Shown here one piece after another: positions 8,658 to 18,107 of a DNA stretch of 64,000 bases. The stretch's first letter is position 1. The number at the start of each line of letters is the position of its first letter. Origin of the DNA: Photobacterium sp. GJ3. Its GTDB lineage: Bacteria > Pseudomonadota > Gammaproteobacteria > Enterobacterales > Vibrionaceae. A program made the position numbers and the translations under genes. Below the pieces are notes generated by a model that was not told the origin of the DNA, searched no databases, and saw nothing but the letters and a program-made list of their open reading frames with translations. The DNA is taken from the NCBI RefSeq assembly GCF_018199995.1, contig NZ_CP073579.1, positions 62,001-126,000 of the forward strand. Reading direction: 5' to 3'.

Positions 8658-9744
8658 GGCTGACCTCTGCTTTTGCCAGCGTTTCCGTCGCTTTTTCAGA
8701 CGCAGGATGGGTGTCGATGGTGGCCACCACAGACAACCCTGGCAAGAGCTGGCCCTTGAATTGCTCCGGATGCGGAATCACGATTTTCACCGGGACGCGC
8801 TGGACGATTTTGGTGAAATTGCCGGTTGCATTTTCCGGGGGGAGTAAGGCGAATTTTGCGCCAGTCGCCGGAGAGAAACTGTCGACAATGCCTGTGATTG
8901 TCTGGCCTGGATAAGCATCCAGCGCGATGTCGACCGGTTGCCCTTGCTGGATGTCGGCCAACTGAGTTTCTTTGAAATTGGCTTCAATCCACACCGCTTC
9001 GGTCGGCACCAGGCTCAGGAGCGGCATGCCCGGCTGAACATATAAGCCAATCCGCAAGCTGCGCTTGCCGACAATGCCATCGACGGGTGCCGTAATGCGG
9101 GTATAGCTGAGATCGAGTTCCGCCTGTTTTACCTGCGCTTTCGCCTCACGAACAGCAGCTTCTGCCTGAACTTTCTGGCTGTTCAGGACTAAGAGCTGAT
9201 CTTTTGCCGCCTGCAGGCTGGCATGGGCAGCATCCAGATCGGCCTGGCTGACTTTCAGATGTGAGCGGGCATCATCGACTTCATCCTGAGAGGAGTAGCT
9301 TTTCGCTAACAGTGAACGTGCCCGTTGGTCCTGTTGTGCCGCGCGTTCGAGATCGGCCTGTGCCGAAGCAACCTGGCTGGCTGACTGGCGGATCACCGTT
9401 TTCTGAAGGATCGATTGGGCCTGAAGGCTGGTGATCGCCGCTTCAGCAACGGCAAGATTAGCGCTGGCTTTTTCGAAGGCGGCCTGATAATCACGGTCAT
9501 CCAGAATTGCCAGTAACTGACCGGCCTGAACCTGATCATTATCACTGACAAAGGTCTGCTGAATGTAACCGGACACTTTCGGACTGATATTGGTGATTTC
9601 ACCTTGCAGATAAGCATTATCGGTCGATTGAAAATAGCGGCCGTAACTGGACCAGTAAACGGCGACAGAAGCGGCAGCAACGCCCAGAGTCAGCGCTGCA
9701 ATCAGGGGAAGACGAGATTTTTTTTGGGAAGACTGATCAGCCAT
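8650..9744 (-). CDS. emrA: HlyD/EmrA family membrane fusion protein
   Basis: A 364-residue periplasmic adaptor. A single N-terminal anchor (RLPLIAALTLGVAAASVAVYW) is followed by the first lipoyl half-motif (SGYIQQTFVSDNDQVQAGQL), a long Ala/Gln-rich coiled coil at about 90-205, then the second half-motif (YTRITAPVDGIVGKRS) and a beta-barrel domain. Adaptors of this kind link the inner-membrane EmrB pump to an outer-membrane channel. It is first in a two-gene unit with emrB and is transcribed away from the LysR gene, with 119 bp between them. Confidence 0.9.
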   Translation of the reverse strand: MADQSSQKKSRLPLIAALTLGVAAASVAVYWSSYGRYFQSTDNAYLQGEITNISPKVSGYIQQTFVSDNDQVQAGQLLAILDDRDYQAAFEKASANLAVAEAAITSLQAQSILQKTVIRQSASQVASAQADLERAAQQDQRARSLLAKSYSSQDEVDDARSHLKVSQADLDAAHASLQAAKDQLLVLNSQKVQAEAAVREAKAQVKQAELDLSYTRITAPVDGIVGKRSLRIGLYVQPGMPLLSLVPTEAVWIEANFKETQLADIQQGQPVDIALDAYPGQTITGIVDSFSPATGAKFALLPPENATGNFTKIVQRVPVKIVIPHPEQFKGQLLPGLSVVATIDTHPASEKATETLAKAEVSHE

Positions 9745-9863
9745 GTGTGCTCATATTGTTGTGATTTATCATTTGGATGGCAATTGTAAAAAAATATGAA
9801 TTAGTTTATTAGTTAGGAAAAAACGAAAACACTGTTGCAGAATTTAGTTAAATGGGTGAAGGC

Positions 9864-10775
9864 ATGGATTTAAATGCGCTGGCAATGTTTGCTCAGGTGG
9901 TGGAATGTGGCAGCTTTACGCAGGCTGCTGAAGCATTGGATATTACGAAATCGACCATCAGCCGAAAAATTGCTGACCTGGAAAAGGACTTGGGCGTCAG
10001 GTTGCTGACCCGGAGCACCCGGAATCTGGTACTCACCCATGAAGGTGAAACCTTTTATCAGTCCTGCCGACAGTTGGTTGAAATTGCCAGTCAGGCAGAG
10101 CTGGAAGTGTCTGCGAATCAGGATCTGGTTCGCGGGCGTCTGAACGTTGTGATGCCGGTAGAAATCGGTCAGAAGGTGTTTGGCAAACATATCAATGAGT
10201 TCTTGAAAACCTATCCGCTGGTCAGCCTTCATCTCGAATTGAGCAATCGCGAGGTGGATTTGGTTGCGGAAGGGATCGATTTATATGTTCAGGTTGGTGA
10301 TATGAATGATTCCGGCATGGTTGCCCGGCCCTTTCATTCATCGCGCCGGATTCTGGTTGCCAGTCCGGACTATTTAGCGGCACAGGGCGAGATCCATACC
10401 CCGGCGGATCTGGTGCCCCCTCATCATCAGGTCAAGATCTTTAACGCGGTGAAACTGGCGTACTGGGAATTGGAGCAAGGCGATGAACGGGTTCAGATCG
10501 ATCTGCCGTATCGCTTTCGTGTGAACACGATAACCTCGGCAGTCAGTGCTTGTCTGGATGGGTTGGGCATCGCGATGTTACCGGAATTTATCTGTCGGGA
10601 ACATCTGGAAAAAGGGGAGCTGGTCCAGATTCTGCCAAACTGGATTTCGCCTGTGGTGCCCATCAGTTTCGTTTATCCGCAACGGGACTTAATTCCCAAT
10701 CGACTCCGCCTGTTTATTGATTTTCTGCTGGAAAGATTCGAAGTGCTTACCAGCGTTGACGGTAGCCCAAGGTAA
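9864..10775 (+). CDS. LysR-family regulator, probably of the emrAB-like pair
   Basis: A 303-residue LysR-type transcription factor. Residues 1-60 are the winged HTH (SFTQAAEALDITKSTISRKI, then DLGVRLLTRSTRN), and about 90-300 form the effector-binding domain. It belongs to the CrgA/AaeR-like group by its MDLNALAMFAQVVECGSF start. The start ATG at 9864 gives that canonical N-terminus; the ATG at 9852 adds four residues. Its divergent arrangement with emrA-emrB suggests it controls that pair. The 3' end overlaps the convergent DUF3187 gene by 29 bp. Confidence 0.88.
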   Translation: MDLNALAMFAQVVECGSFTQAAEALDITKSTISRKIADLEKDLGVRLLTRSTRNLVLTHEGETFYQSCRQLVEIASQAELEVSANQDLVRGRLNVVMPVEIGQKVFGKHINEFLKTYPLVSLHLELSNREVDLVAEGIDLYVQVGDMNDSGMVARPFHSSRRILVASPDYLAAQGEIHTPADLVPPHHQVKIFNAVKLAYWELEQGDERVQIDLPYRFRVNTITSAVSACLDGLGIAMLPEFICREHLEKGELVQILPNWISPVVPISFVYPQRDLIPNRLRLFIDFLLERFEVLTSVDGSPR

Positions 10776-11766
10776 TCGCTACATCCGGACTGTTATCCAT
10801 GTTAAAGACGTTTTCAATCAGGATGAATTCAAGCACGCTGGTGGGGAAGTGGTAACGATACCCGATCAAGACTTCATTGGAAGGCTGAGATAAAGCGGAT
10901 GTCGCTTCGGTCGCTCCTTCATAGAAGTGGTATTCCAGCAGGAACCGGTGCGGGCCGTTGAACTGGTACTGCCAGCCAGCCGCTGCAGCATAAGTGAGTT
11001 TGTTGTATGGAATCAGTGCCGCCGGATGATGGCGATATACGCCGCCAAGCAGGGTATGAAATCGGTGACGATCCCGATGATAGCTGTAATTGAGTTGCAG
11101 GGCTTGTTCGAAGTTATGGTTATGAAAGGGACCGGATCCGACATAGTTGTAATAGAGTGAAGCGCCCAGCGACAAAGCTTCGTTGGGTTGATCCCAAAGC
11201 TGCCAACCACTGTATAGAGTCACGGTCCGCGTGAGTGTTTCCCCCTTAAAATCTGAATACTCAACGCCGTATTCAGGAATGGAGATGTCGAAACTGTGTC
11301 TGGGGACATCTTCCCTGCCATTCAGATCAATCCCGAACATGCGGTGAAAGCCAAAGGTCAGATTATCTAGATGTGTATCGAGTGCAACCCGCCAACTGGC
11401 ATCCAGTTCAAGTTGCCAGCCTGGTGTGACTTGCCACATCAAGCCTGTACTGAAAGTGGACTGGTAATAATCTGCTCTGTATTCGTCGGTTTCGGCCCAG
11501 ATGCTGGCAGCCGTCGTATTGAGATAAAACTCTTTGCCATGTACAGGCAGCGCGAATCCGCTTCTGAGCTGCGGACTCAGGCTGGTGGACTGAATTGGTG
11601 ATTGTGCATAGGTTTTCAGCGGCCCGAAATCTTGCGGGCCGGTTGCCGCAGGCGCACTGGCCGTGCAGATCGTGATCCCTGAAATGAACAGACTTCCTGT
11701 GTGTGTGACGTTACGAAAATTGATCATGCTGTGTTTGATGGTGGACCTGTAACTGTTTGCTGGCAT
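10747..11766 (-). CDS. DUF3187 family outer-membrane-like protein
   Basis: A 339-residue DUF3187 protein. It shows the family segment GPLKTYAQSPIQSTSLSPQL followed by SGFALP, then many alternating amphipathic strands rich in Tyr and Trp and ending in YRQRW, which fits an outer-membrane beta barrel (inference). A signal-peptide-like stretch, SLFISGITICTASAPAA, lies near the N-terminus. The start is unsettled: ATG at 11766 or, with a more typical leader, ATG at 11727; neither has a good ribosome site. The function is unknown. The gene converges on the LysR gene with a 29-bp overlap. Confidence 0.8.
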   Translation of the reverse strand: MPANSYRSTIKHSMINFRNVTHTGSLFISGITICTASAPAATGPQDFGPLKTYAQSPIQSTSLSPQLRSGFALPVHGKEFYLNTTAASIWAETDEYRADYYQSTFSTGLMWQVTPGWQLELDASWRVALDTHLDNLTFGFHRMFGIDLNGREDVPRHSFDISIPEYGVEYSDFKGETLTRTVTLYSGWQLWDQPNEALSLGASLYYNYVGSGPFHNHNFEQALQLNYSYHRDRHRFHTLLGGVYRHHPAALIPYNKLTYAAAAGWQYQFNGPHRFLLEYHFYEGATEATSALSQPSNEVLIGYRYHFPTSVLEFILIENVFNMDNSPDVAITLGYRQRW

Positions 11767-12068
11767 CTTGATGATTCTGATAGGCGAGATGCCAGTTTTG
11801 ACGCTATATTGTTGGACTTAAGGCAAAATTTTTCTCAGTTCACAGAAAGTATAGAATCAGACGATGCGGTCCGTTGCCTCAGCTTTGCAATCTTTGGGGG
11901 TGTCCAGAGTTGCGTCCAGCGTGTATTCACTACACTCAATAGACTGAAGGCCGGATGTCATGTCATCCTTGCAGACTGAACTGAGATTTCGCCTTACCGG
12001 AAGAGGCATGACATCTCACCGGTTGTTCCATGTTTTGCTCTACCTGTAATTGCTTATCTGGAGTAACA
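11767..12068. other. Intergenic region upstream of rimK
   Basis: About 300 bp between the divergent DUF3187 and rimK genes. A 92-codon frame at 11701-11979 crosses the DUF3187 start and shows no family pattern. The region presumably holds both promoters; I see no clear operator or RNA structure. Confidence 0.4.
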
Positions 12069-12974
12069 ATGAAAATCGGTATTCTTTCCCGCAACGCAAA
12101 GCTGTATTCAACCCGACGTTTGATCGAGGCCTGCCGTGAACGCGGGCATGAGGTTGAAGTTATCGATGCGCTGCGCTGTTACATGAACATCAATTCAGAC
12201 AAACCTTCCATCCACGCCAAAGGTCAGGATTTGTCGGGATTTGATGCCATCATCCCGCGTATCGGCGCTTCCGTCACTTTTTATGGCTGTGCCGTACTGC
12301 GGCAGTTTGAAATGATGGGCGTTTTTCCGGTGAATGAGTCGGTTGCAATCACGCGTTCCCGCGACAAGCTGCGTTCCTTGCAGTTGCTCTCCCGCAAAGG
12401 CGTAGGGATGCCGATCACCGGTTTTGCCAGCAAGCCGGATGATATCGGGGATTTACTGGATATGGTTGGCGGTGCCCCCGTCGTGATCAAACTGCTGGAA
12501 GGTACACAGGGGATTGGGGTTGTGCTGGCGGAAACCCGGAAAGCGGCAGAAAGTGTGATTGAAGCGTTTCTGGGGCTGAAAGCCAACATCATGGTGCAGG
12601 AATATATAAAAGAAGCCGGCGGTGCGGATATCCGTTGTTTTGTCATTGGCGATAAAGTCATTGCGGCGATGAAGCGTCAGGGGGCTGAGGGCGAATTTCG
12701 CTCCAATCTGCACCGGGGCGGGTCTGCTTCTTTGATCCGAATTACACCGGAAGAACGTAAAACGGCTGTTTTGGCCGCAAAAGTGATGGGCCTGCGAGTT
12801 GCCGGGGTGGATCTGCTTCGCTCACAACGGGGTCCGTTGGTCATGGAGGTGAATTCTTCACCGGGTTTAGAAGGCATTGAACAAGCCACTGGCAAGGACA
12901 TTGCCGGTATGATAATCAAGTACATAGAATCAACGGCGAAACCGCAGAGGACGCGCACCAGTGGCAAAGGCTAA
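12069..12974 (+). CDS. rimK: Ribosomal protein S6--L-glutamate ligase
   Basis: A 301-residue ATP-grasp ligase, essentially the length of E. coli RimK. Recognisable features are [18 protein letters not shown] at the start, [20 protein letters not shown], the ATP-grasp segment [19 protein letters not shown], and the Mg-binding end [14 protein letters not shown]. RimK adds glutamates to the C-terminus of ribosomal protein S6 and makes poly-alpha-glutamate in vitro. The ATG at 12069 follows GGAG by 6 nt, so the 13-residue upstream extension is dropped. The gene overlaps the following AstE-like gene by 14 bp, so they form one transcription unit. Confidence 0.93.
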   Translation: MKIGILSRNAKLYSTRRLIEACRERGHEVEVIDALRCYMNINSDKPSIHAKGQDLSGFDAIIPRIGASVTFYGCAVLRQFEMMGVFPVNESVAITRSRDKLRSLQLLSRKGVGMPITGFASKPDDIGDLLDMVGGAPVVIKLLEGTQGIGVVLAETRKAAESVIEAFLGLKANIMVQEYIKEAGGADIRCFVIGDKVIAAMKRQGAEGEFRSNLHRGGSASLIRITPEERKTAVLAAKVMGLRVAGVDLLRSQRGPLVMEVNSSPGLEGIEQATGKDIAGMIIKYIESTAKPQRTRTSGKG

Positions 12975-14004
12975 ACTCAATCAGGTCATCGAATTTATGG
13001 GCACGGAAGTGCCCCCTGGACAATCTGCAACCATCGATCTGGAAGCGGCACAACTCTATACTCATTCACCGCTGCATATTCCTGTGCATGTTGTGAATGG
13101 TAAATATCAGGGGCCGGTACTGCTGGTCAGTGCCGCCATTCATGGCGATGAACTGAACGGTGTGGAAGCCGTGAGGCAGTTGCTGAATAAAGTGAATCCG
13201 GCCAAACTGCACGGCACACTCGTGGCTGTACCGGTTGTGAATGTTTTTGGCTTTATTCATAAGTCTCGTTATTTACCGGATCGGCGCGATCTGAACCGGT
13301 GCTTCCCAGGTTCAGAACGGGGATCCACTGCTGCCAGACTGGCCTTCCAGTTCAGTGAACATGTCGTCAAGAAATGTACCCATATTATTGATTTACACAC
13401 CGGTGCGATTCACAGAGCGAACCTACCGCAGGTTCGTGCAAATCTTGAGAATGAAGCCAGTTCAGAGATGGCTCATGCCTTCGGCACGCCGGTGATTCTG
13501 GATGCAGCGATTCGTGAAGGCTCTTTGCGCGCTGTAGCCGATGCAGCCAACATTCCTGTGATTACTTATGAAGGCGGTGAAGCGTTGCGCTTTGAGCCTC
13601 TGATCATTGCCGCGGCGGTAAAAGGCGTGATTGGTGTGATGCGTATGCTGGGCATGATTCGTCGTGTCGCCCGCAAGAAAGAACGGGCAATGCCTTTTAT
13701 CGCGCGCTCCAGCAGTTGGGTCAGAGCCGAACAAAACGGCATATTTCGCAGTGTGGCCGCTTTGGGTGAACGCGTGACGAAAGGTCAGGTTCTGGCCTAT
13801 ATCAGTGCCCCGCTGGGACAGGGGGAAGAAACCTTGGTTGCACCTCGCGATGGAATTGTGATTGGTCAGCAGATGATGCCGCTGGTCAATGAAGGTGATG
13901 CCATTTTCCATTTGGCCTATTTCAGTAAAGGTGCGAGTTCAGAAGTCGAACAACACATCGAAAACTTTTTGGATGAAGTCAGTGATGAAGTCGACGTAAC
14001 CTGA
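12961..14004 (+). CDS. AstE/AspA-like (succinylglutamate desuccinylase/aspartoacylase) zinc deacylase
   Basis: A 347-residue zinc carboxypeptidase-like deacylase. The first zinc motif is HGDE (His61, Glu64) in [12 protein letters not shown], and the third ligand is His146 in IIDLHTGA. Arg and Asn of [10 protein letters not shown] are also conserved. A C-terminal barrel domain (about 245-330, [13 protein letters not shown]) resembles a biotinyl-lipoyl fold. The start is GTG at 12961 after GAGG, overlapping rimK. The pairing with rimK recurs in gamma-proteobacteria as I recall, and suggests the enzyme acts on a glutamylated or amino-acid-capped product. The substrate is inferred only. Confidence 0.85.
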   Translation: MAKAKLNQVIEFMGTEVPPGQSATIDLEAAQLYTHSPLHIPVHVVNGKYQGPVLLVSAAIHGDELNGVEAVRQLLNKVNPAKLHGTLVAVPVVNVFGFIHKSRYLPDRRDLNRCFPGSERGSTAARLAFQFSEHVVKKCTHIIDLHTGAIHRANLPQVRANLENEASSEMAHAFGTPVILDAAIREGSLRAVADAANIPVITYEGGEALRFEPLIIAAAVKGVIGVMRMLGMIRRVARKKERAMPFIARSSSWVRAEQNGIFRSVAALGERVTKGQVLAYISAPLGQGEETLVAPRDGIVIGQQMMPLVNEGDAIFHLAYFSKGASSEVEQHIENFLDEVSDEVDVT

Positions 14005-14028
14005 TGCACTCCCCTTCGGGGGAATGCA
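14005..14028 (+). terminator. UUCG-capped hairpin after the AstE-like gene
   Basis: TGCACTCCCC, loop TTCG, GGGGAATGCA: a 10-bp stem with one mismatch and a very stable tetraloop, starting right after the stop codon. No U tract follows, so it may act as an attenuator or mRNA stabiliser rather than a full terminator. Confidence 0.5.
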
Positions 14029-14077
14029 ATGCCCTGACATCACCACTTCAACTTTCGCGCACAGGAGGCGCGTTTTT

Positions 14078-15034
14078 ATGGTCAAGACAGCAACGGAGAC
14101 CGATTGGTTTATCGATGGGTGGCAATTGGGCGGTCAGCCACGTCAGCTCACACTGGCAGATTGCAATCAGCTTGAGAAAGAATGCTGGTACCACTGTCAG
14201 CGCGATGCGAAAGGATTAAAAGAGTGGCTGACCTCTGTCGAAATTCCCGGTTCGTTGATTTCTGCGCTGCTGGCTGACGATACCCGGCCACGATTTGAGC
14301 AACTGGACGATGATATTTTTCTTTTGATCCTTCGGGGGATCAATTTGAATGAAGGCACGAATCCGGATGATATGTTGAGTATCCGGTTCTTATATTACCG
14401 GGGCAGTTTGATTTCGACCCGAAAGTATCCATCCCGTGCGATTGCTGAAGCCCGAAAGCAATGTGAAGAAGGCAAGAGTCCGACCAGCCTGCTGGCAATG
14501 ATGGTAACTATCATTGATAAATTGAACCGGAACATCGAAAGCTTTCTCGACCCGATTGAAGAAGATATTGAATATTTCGCCGAACATCAGGATGAGGCCG
14601 ACAGCCAGTCACTGGCCAATCTGAATAAGCGGTTGCTGAAGATCCGTCGTTTCCTGACACCGCAACGATACGCACTGGACGATATGCTGCAGGCAGATAT
14701 GCCAGCGCTGGAAGTGTTTCGGATGCAGCTTTTGAACTGTCGGGATTTGGTGATCCGCATTAACGAATCGATTCACTTTTACATTGATCAGATTCAGGTC
14801 GTCAATCAGCATCTGGGGCAAATTCAATCGGAAAAAGTGAACCGAAATACCTATTTAATTTCATTAATCTCGATTATTTTCCTGCCCATCAGTTTTCTTA
14901 CCGGCCTGCTGGGGGTTAATATCGGCGGCATGCCAGGGGTTGACTCCTCGGTGGCTTTCTGGACGTTTTGTATTGCGCTCACTGCAATCACCTTATTCGA
15001 AATCATTTTGTTAAGAAGGATGAAATTTATTTAA
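14078..15034 (+). CDS. zntB: ZntB/CorA family zinc or magnesium transporter
   Basis: A 318-residue CorA-superfamily protein: a long soluble N-terminal funnel domain (1-250) with coiled-coil helices, then two C-terminal spans. The pore signature reads GVN (279-281, in LLGVNIGGMPG), the variant typical of ZntB, where CorA has GMN. This favours a zinc or proton-coupled divalent cation transporter. The ATG at 14078 has AGGAGG about 8 nt upstream. Its stop overlaps the start of the small MscS gene by one base (TAATG). Confidence 0.9.
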   Translation: MVKTATETDWFIDGWQLGGQPRQLTLADCNQLEKECWYHCQRDAKGLKEWLTSVEIPGSLISALLADDTRPRFEQLDDDIFLLILRGINLNEGTNPDDMLSIRFLYYRGSLISTRKYPSRAIAEARKQCEEGKSPTSLLAMMVTIIDKLNRNIESFLDPIEEDIEYFAEHQDEADSQSLANLNKRLLKIRRFLTPQRYALDDMLQADMPALEVFRMQLLNCRDLVIRINESIHFYIDQIQVVNQHLGQIQSEKVNRNTYLISLISIIFLPISFLTGLLGVNIGGMPGVDSSVAFWTFCIALTAITLFEIILLRRMKFI

Positions 15035-15612
15035 TGTTCGAGGCTGTTCTACAAAGTCGGTTGAGCTATAACCTGCTTGTGATTCTGACTTTCCTGATTG
15101 TTTACATGATTGCCAAGCGTGTACTGAATCTTTGGCTCACCAAGCTGGGTACGACCAAAATGGTCAGTGAAGCCAGAGTCCGGTTTATTTCACGGGTGCT
15201 GTCATCTCTGGTGTTTTTCGTACTTTTCAGTATTACCGTCATTAGTCTGGGACTGGGTTATAGCGATATTTCGCTGTTTTTCTCGTCTGCATTTGCGGTT
15301 TTGGGTGTCGCATTGTTCGCCCAGTGGTCCATGCTCAGTAATGTGACGGCCAGTGTGCTGATCTTTTTTGTCTTTCCGTACCGCATTGGCGATATGGTGA
15401 AAGTGGTCGATAAAGATGAAGACATCAGTGGTGTGATTCAAGATATCACGATGTTCCATGTCCTGATCGAGCGGGTCGATGGCAGTCTGGTGACTTATCC
15501 CAATAACATTATTTTGCAAAAAGCAGTCATTAAACTGACCAAACTGCCCGAGTTGCCACAGCCAGTACCGGAGCCACCACAGCCGTCTGAAGCACCGCAG
15601 GTCACCCCATAA
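15034..15612 (+). CDS. Small mechanosensitive-channel (MscS) family protein
   Basis: A 192-residue compact MscS-type protein: one or two N-terminal spans (about 10-30), the pore helix region with FFSSAFAVLGVALFAQWSML at about 85-105, and a beta domain with PYRIGDMVKVVD and TYPNNIILQK. The C-terminus is Pro-rich (PQPVPEPPQPSEAPQ). It lacks the extra N-terminal spans and large C-terminal vestibule of E. coli MscS. It is translationally linked to zntB and lies 21 bp before mgtE, so a role in ion homeostasis alongside them is likely. Confidence 0.85.
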   Translation: MFEAVLQSRLSYNLLVILTFLIVYMIAKRVLNLWLTKLGTTKMVSEARVRFISRVLSSLVFFVLFSITVISLGLGYSDISLFFSSAFAVLGVALFAQWSMLSNVTASVLIFFVFPYRIGDMVKVVDKDEDISGVIQDITMFHVLIERVDGSLVTYPNNIILQKAVIKLTKLPELPQPVPEPPQPSEAPQVTP

Positions 15613-15633
15613 AAACGATTAAAAGACAGAAGT

Positions 15634-17016
15634 ATGACTGAAGAAGAGAACAAAACAGCCGCCAAAGACCTTTTACCGCAGCAGGAATTGAGTCAGTGGG
15701 TTGAGGATCTGAACCGTGCTCATGATGAAGAGCAGGAGCGCGTGTTTAATGAAGCCACTGAAGTGCTGGAAACTTCAGAAATTGGCTTGTTGTTAGAAAC
15801 CCTCCCGATTGATGAACGTTTGGCCTTGTGGCAAACCGTTGCACCAGAAGAACGGGTTGACGTGCTGGTAGCGATGCGCGGAGATGCCCGAAGTGTGTTG
15901 ATCGACAACCTGAGCATGCCCGATCTTCGGGCCATGTTGCATGGCCTGGATGCAGAAGATCTGATCGAGCTGTCGCAGAGTCTGTCCGACAAATTGGTTG
16001 ATTTTGCACTGGCGAAAATGAGCCAGGATCAGAAAACCTGGTATGAACAAAGCCAGCAATATGATGAAGAGCAGATTGGCCGTTTTGTGGATCACAGTCT
16101 GGTCATGCTGACGCCAAATACCCGGGTAGCTGAGGCGCTTCGTGCCGTGCGCCGTGCAGAATATCCGATGCTGGACCGGGTTTATATTGTCGATAAAAAA
16201 GGGATGTACAAAGGCGAAGTGACCTTATCCGTGCTGTTGGCAGCGGATGGTCAGGCGCGAGTCGATAGCCTTGAAGATGATATTGCATCACCTTTGAAGG
16301 CGAACATGGATGTGGATGATGCCTCGGAACGTTTGGAGCACTCCGATCAGGCGGCCATGGCAGTGGTGGATGAGCATGGCCGTTTCGTTGGGCGGGCGAC
16401 CCTGCGTTTGGCGATGGAAATCACGCGTGAAAATTACGAAGCCAAACTGATGGCACGAGCAGGTCTGGATGAAGACACGGATCTGTTTTCCCCTGTTTGG
16501 CTCAGTGCGAAACGGCGTGCTTTGTGGCTTGGCATTAACCTGCTGACCGCTTTTCTGGCATCCTGGACTATCGGGTTGTTTGAAGCCACCCTCAGTCAGG
16601 TGGTTGCACTGGCAGTATTGATGCCCATTGTTGCTTCCATGGGGGGAATTGCCGGCAGCCAGACGCTGACTTTGATCATTCGTGGTTTAGCCATGGGCCA
16701 GATCACGTTTGGTAATGTGTGGACGCTGGCGAAAAAAGAGCTGCTGGTGGCTTGTCTGAATGGGGTGCTTTGGGCCATTGTGATTGCGATCATCGCAGCA
16801 TTTTGGTTCAGCAGTATTCCGATCGGTGGTGTGATAGCTGCAGCCATCACGATTAATATTATTGTCGCTGCGATTTCCGGAGTTGTGATTCCGGTGATTT
16901 TAGATAAATACGAAATCGATCCGGCATTGTCCGGATCAGTGATTCTGACCACAGTCACCGATGTCGTGGGTTTCTTTACCTTCTTAGGCTTGGGCAGCAT
17001 GTTTTTGCTGGGTTAA
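15634..17016 (+). CDS. mgtE: MgtE magnesium transporter
   Basis: A 460-residue MgtE channel. Residues 1-140 are the superhelical N domain (many acidic residues), 145-270 are two CBS domains, and 290-460 carry five spans with the family segments LMPIVASMGGIAGSQTLTL and DPALSGSVILTTVTDV. The cytosolic N and CBS domains sense Mg2+ and close the pore when Mg2+ is high. The gene ends the rimK-AstE-zntB-mscS-mgtE run. It has no strong ribosome site, only a purine-rich stretch. A repeat array starts 15 bp after its stop. Confidence 0.93.
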   Translation: MTEEENKTAAKDLLPQQELSQWVEDLNRAHDEEQERVFNEATEVLETSEIGLLLETLPIDERLALWQTVAPEERVDVLVAMRGDARSVLIDNLSMPDLRAMLHGLDAEDLIELSQSLSDKLVDFALAKMSQDQKTWYEQSQQYDEEQIGRFVDHSLVMLTPNTRVAEALRAVRRAEYPMLDRVYIVDKKGMYKGEVTLSVLLAADGQARVDSLEDDIASPLKANMDVDDASERLEHSDQAAMAVVDEHGRFVGRATLRLAMEITRENYEAKLMARAGLDEDTDLFSPVWLSAKRRALWLGINLLTAFLASWTIGLFEATLSQVVALAVLMPIVASMGGIAGSQTLTLIIRGLAMGQITFGNVWTLAKKELLVACLNGVLWAIVIAIIAAFWFSSIPIGGVIAAAITINIIVAAISGVVIPVILDKYEIDPALSGSVILTTVTDVVGFFTFLGLGSMFLLG

Positions 17017-17030
17017 CTCCGGATATTCTT

Positions 17031-17510
17031 CCCTCCCTTGAAAAGGGGGAGGAAGAGTACTGAGTTTGAAGCCAGCACAGCGATTCCCCCCCTTGGCAAG
17101 GGGAGGGGCAGGGTGGGGTTCGTGAAGCGCGCGCGGATTTAACATTTGTGCGCATGAACCCTCGCCGAGCCTCCCCCCTTGAAAAGGGGGAGGAAGAGTA
17201 CTGAGTTTGAAGCCAGCACGGTGATTCCCTCCCCTTGGCAAGGGGAGGGGCAGGGTGGGGTTCGAACAGCGCGCACGGATTTAACATTTGTGCGCATGAA
17301 CCCTCGCCGAGCCTCTCCTTTGAAAAAGGGGGAGGAAGAGTACTGAGTTTGAAGCCAGCACGGTGATTCCCTCCCCTTGGCAAGGGGAGGGTCAGGGTGG
17401 GGTTCGAACAGCGCGCACGAATTTGACATCTGTGCACAGTAACCCCCGCCTAGCTTCCCCCTTAAAAAGGAGGGGACAGTACCAAGTTGTAGTCAGCACA
17501 GATCCACATC
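17031..17510. repeat. Tandem array of about 140-bp units with palindromic GC-rich cores
   Basis: Three near-identical units start at about 17032, 17170 and 17311, and a degraded fourth starts near 17453; the period is 138-142 bp. Each unit has two inverted repeats, one of the form CCTCCCCCCTTGAAAAGGGG and one CCTCCCCTTGGCAAGGGGAG. They are separated by a conserved linker containing AGTACTGAGTTTGAAGCCAG and followed by GGATTTAACATTTGTGCGCA. Related pieces occur at 18458-18481 and 20092-20157. The array could fold into strong RNA hairpins and may end the mgtE transcript. ORFs read through it are repeat artefacts. Confidence 0.85.
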
Positions 17511-17529
17511 AACAGAACCGGGGCGATCA

Positions 17530-17925
17530 ATGGATTGGAAATTCAATGCAGAAGATTTGGGTCAGATTGTGATTGGCGCTTTTGCGCTGGGCGTACCCAT
17601 CTCTTTCTCTGAAGAAGCCTGGCAACTGAGCGAAACCCTGCCGCTACTGAACCTGATCGTGCTTGTTGCCCTAACGCTGGCATTCATTGGTCTCTATGCT
17701 TACCAGTCCATGTTTGGCCAGAATATCCGGCGTCGGGTTCCCGTTTTTCTGGCGCGTGTCTTTGGTGCTTATCTGATCACCTATTTAGTGGTCTGCCTGA
17801 TCCTGTTTTCGCTTGATCAGTTTCCAATTCTGGAAAACTGGACTGTTGCGGTGAAGCGTGCATTCGTCATAGCCATGCCTGCGTCGATGGGCGCGATCAT
17901 CGTAGATAGTTTTGATAAAGAATAG
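17530..17925 (+). CDS. DUF2391 family integral membrane protein
   Basis: A 131-residue membrane protein with about four spans, matching DUF2391/TIGR02587-type proteins. Visible features are an N-terminal soluble lead (MDWKFNAEDLGQIVIGAFAL), a conserved PISFSEEAW segment after the first span, and a C-terminal PASMGAIIVDSFD. GGGGCG precedes the ATG. No function is established. It lies just after the repeat array and is probably transcribed separately from mgtE. Confidence 0.75.
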   Translation: MDWKFNAEDLGQIVIGAFALGVPISFSEEAWQLSETLPLLNLIVLVALTLAFIGLYAYQSMFGQNIRRRVPVFLARVFGAYLITYLVVCLILFSLDQFPILENWTVAVKRAFVIAMPASMGAIIVDSFDKE

Positions 17926-18107
17926 TTACTTTTTTGTCACTGGTATTCCCGCTATCAAAACCATAAACATGACTATTCCCCACATCAATAGAACGTTGTT
18001 TTATTTCTGAACCCACGCTGAATTTTGACGAGGTTTGACACATCCCGGATTCCAAAAAATAAGCCGATTGGTACACTTCAGCCCTTCTTTTGACAGGGGT
18101 ATTGAAG

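Noticed and set aside
11701..11979. 92-codon plus-strand ORF near the DUF3187 start
   Set aside because: It overlaps the start of the opposite DUF3187 gene, lacks a ribosome site and shows no family pattern.
16976..17437. Minus-strand ORFs of 85-153 codons through the repeat array
   Set aside because: The translations are themselves tandemly repeated (PHPAPPLAKGRES-type) and follow the DNA repeat, not a protein family; they are artefacts of GC-rich repeats.
17031..17510. CRISPR array
   Set aside because: The repeat unit is about 140 bp and contiguous with the next unit; there are no short repeats separated by unique spacers and no cas genes.
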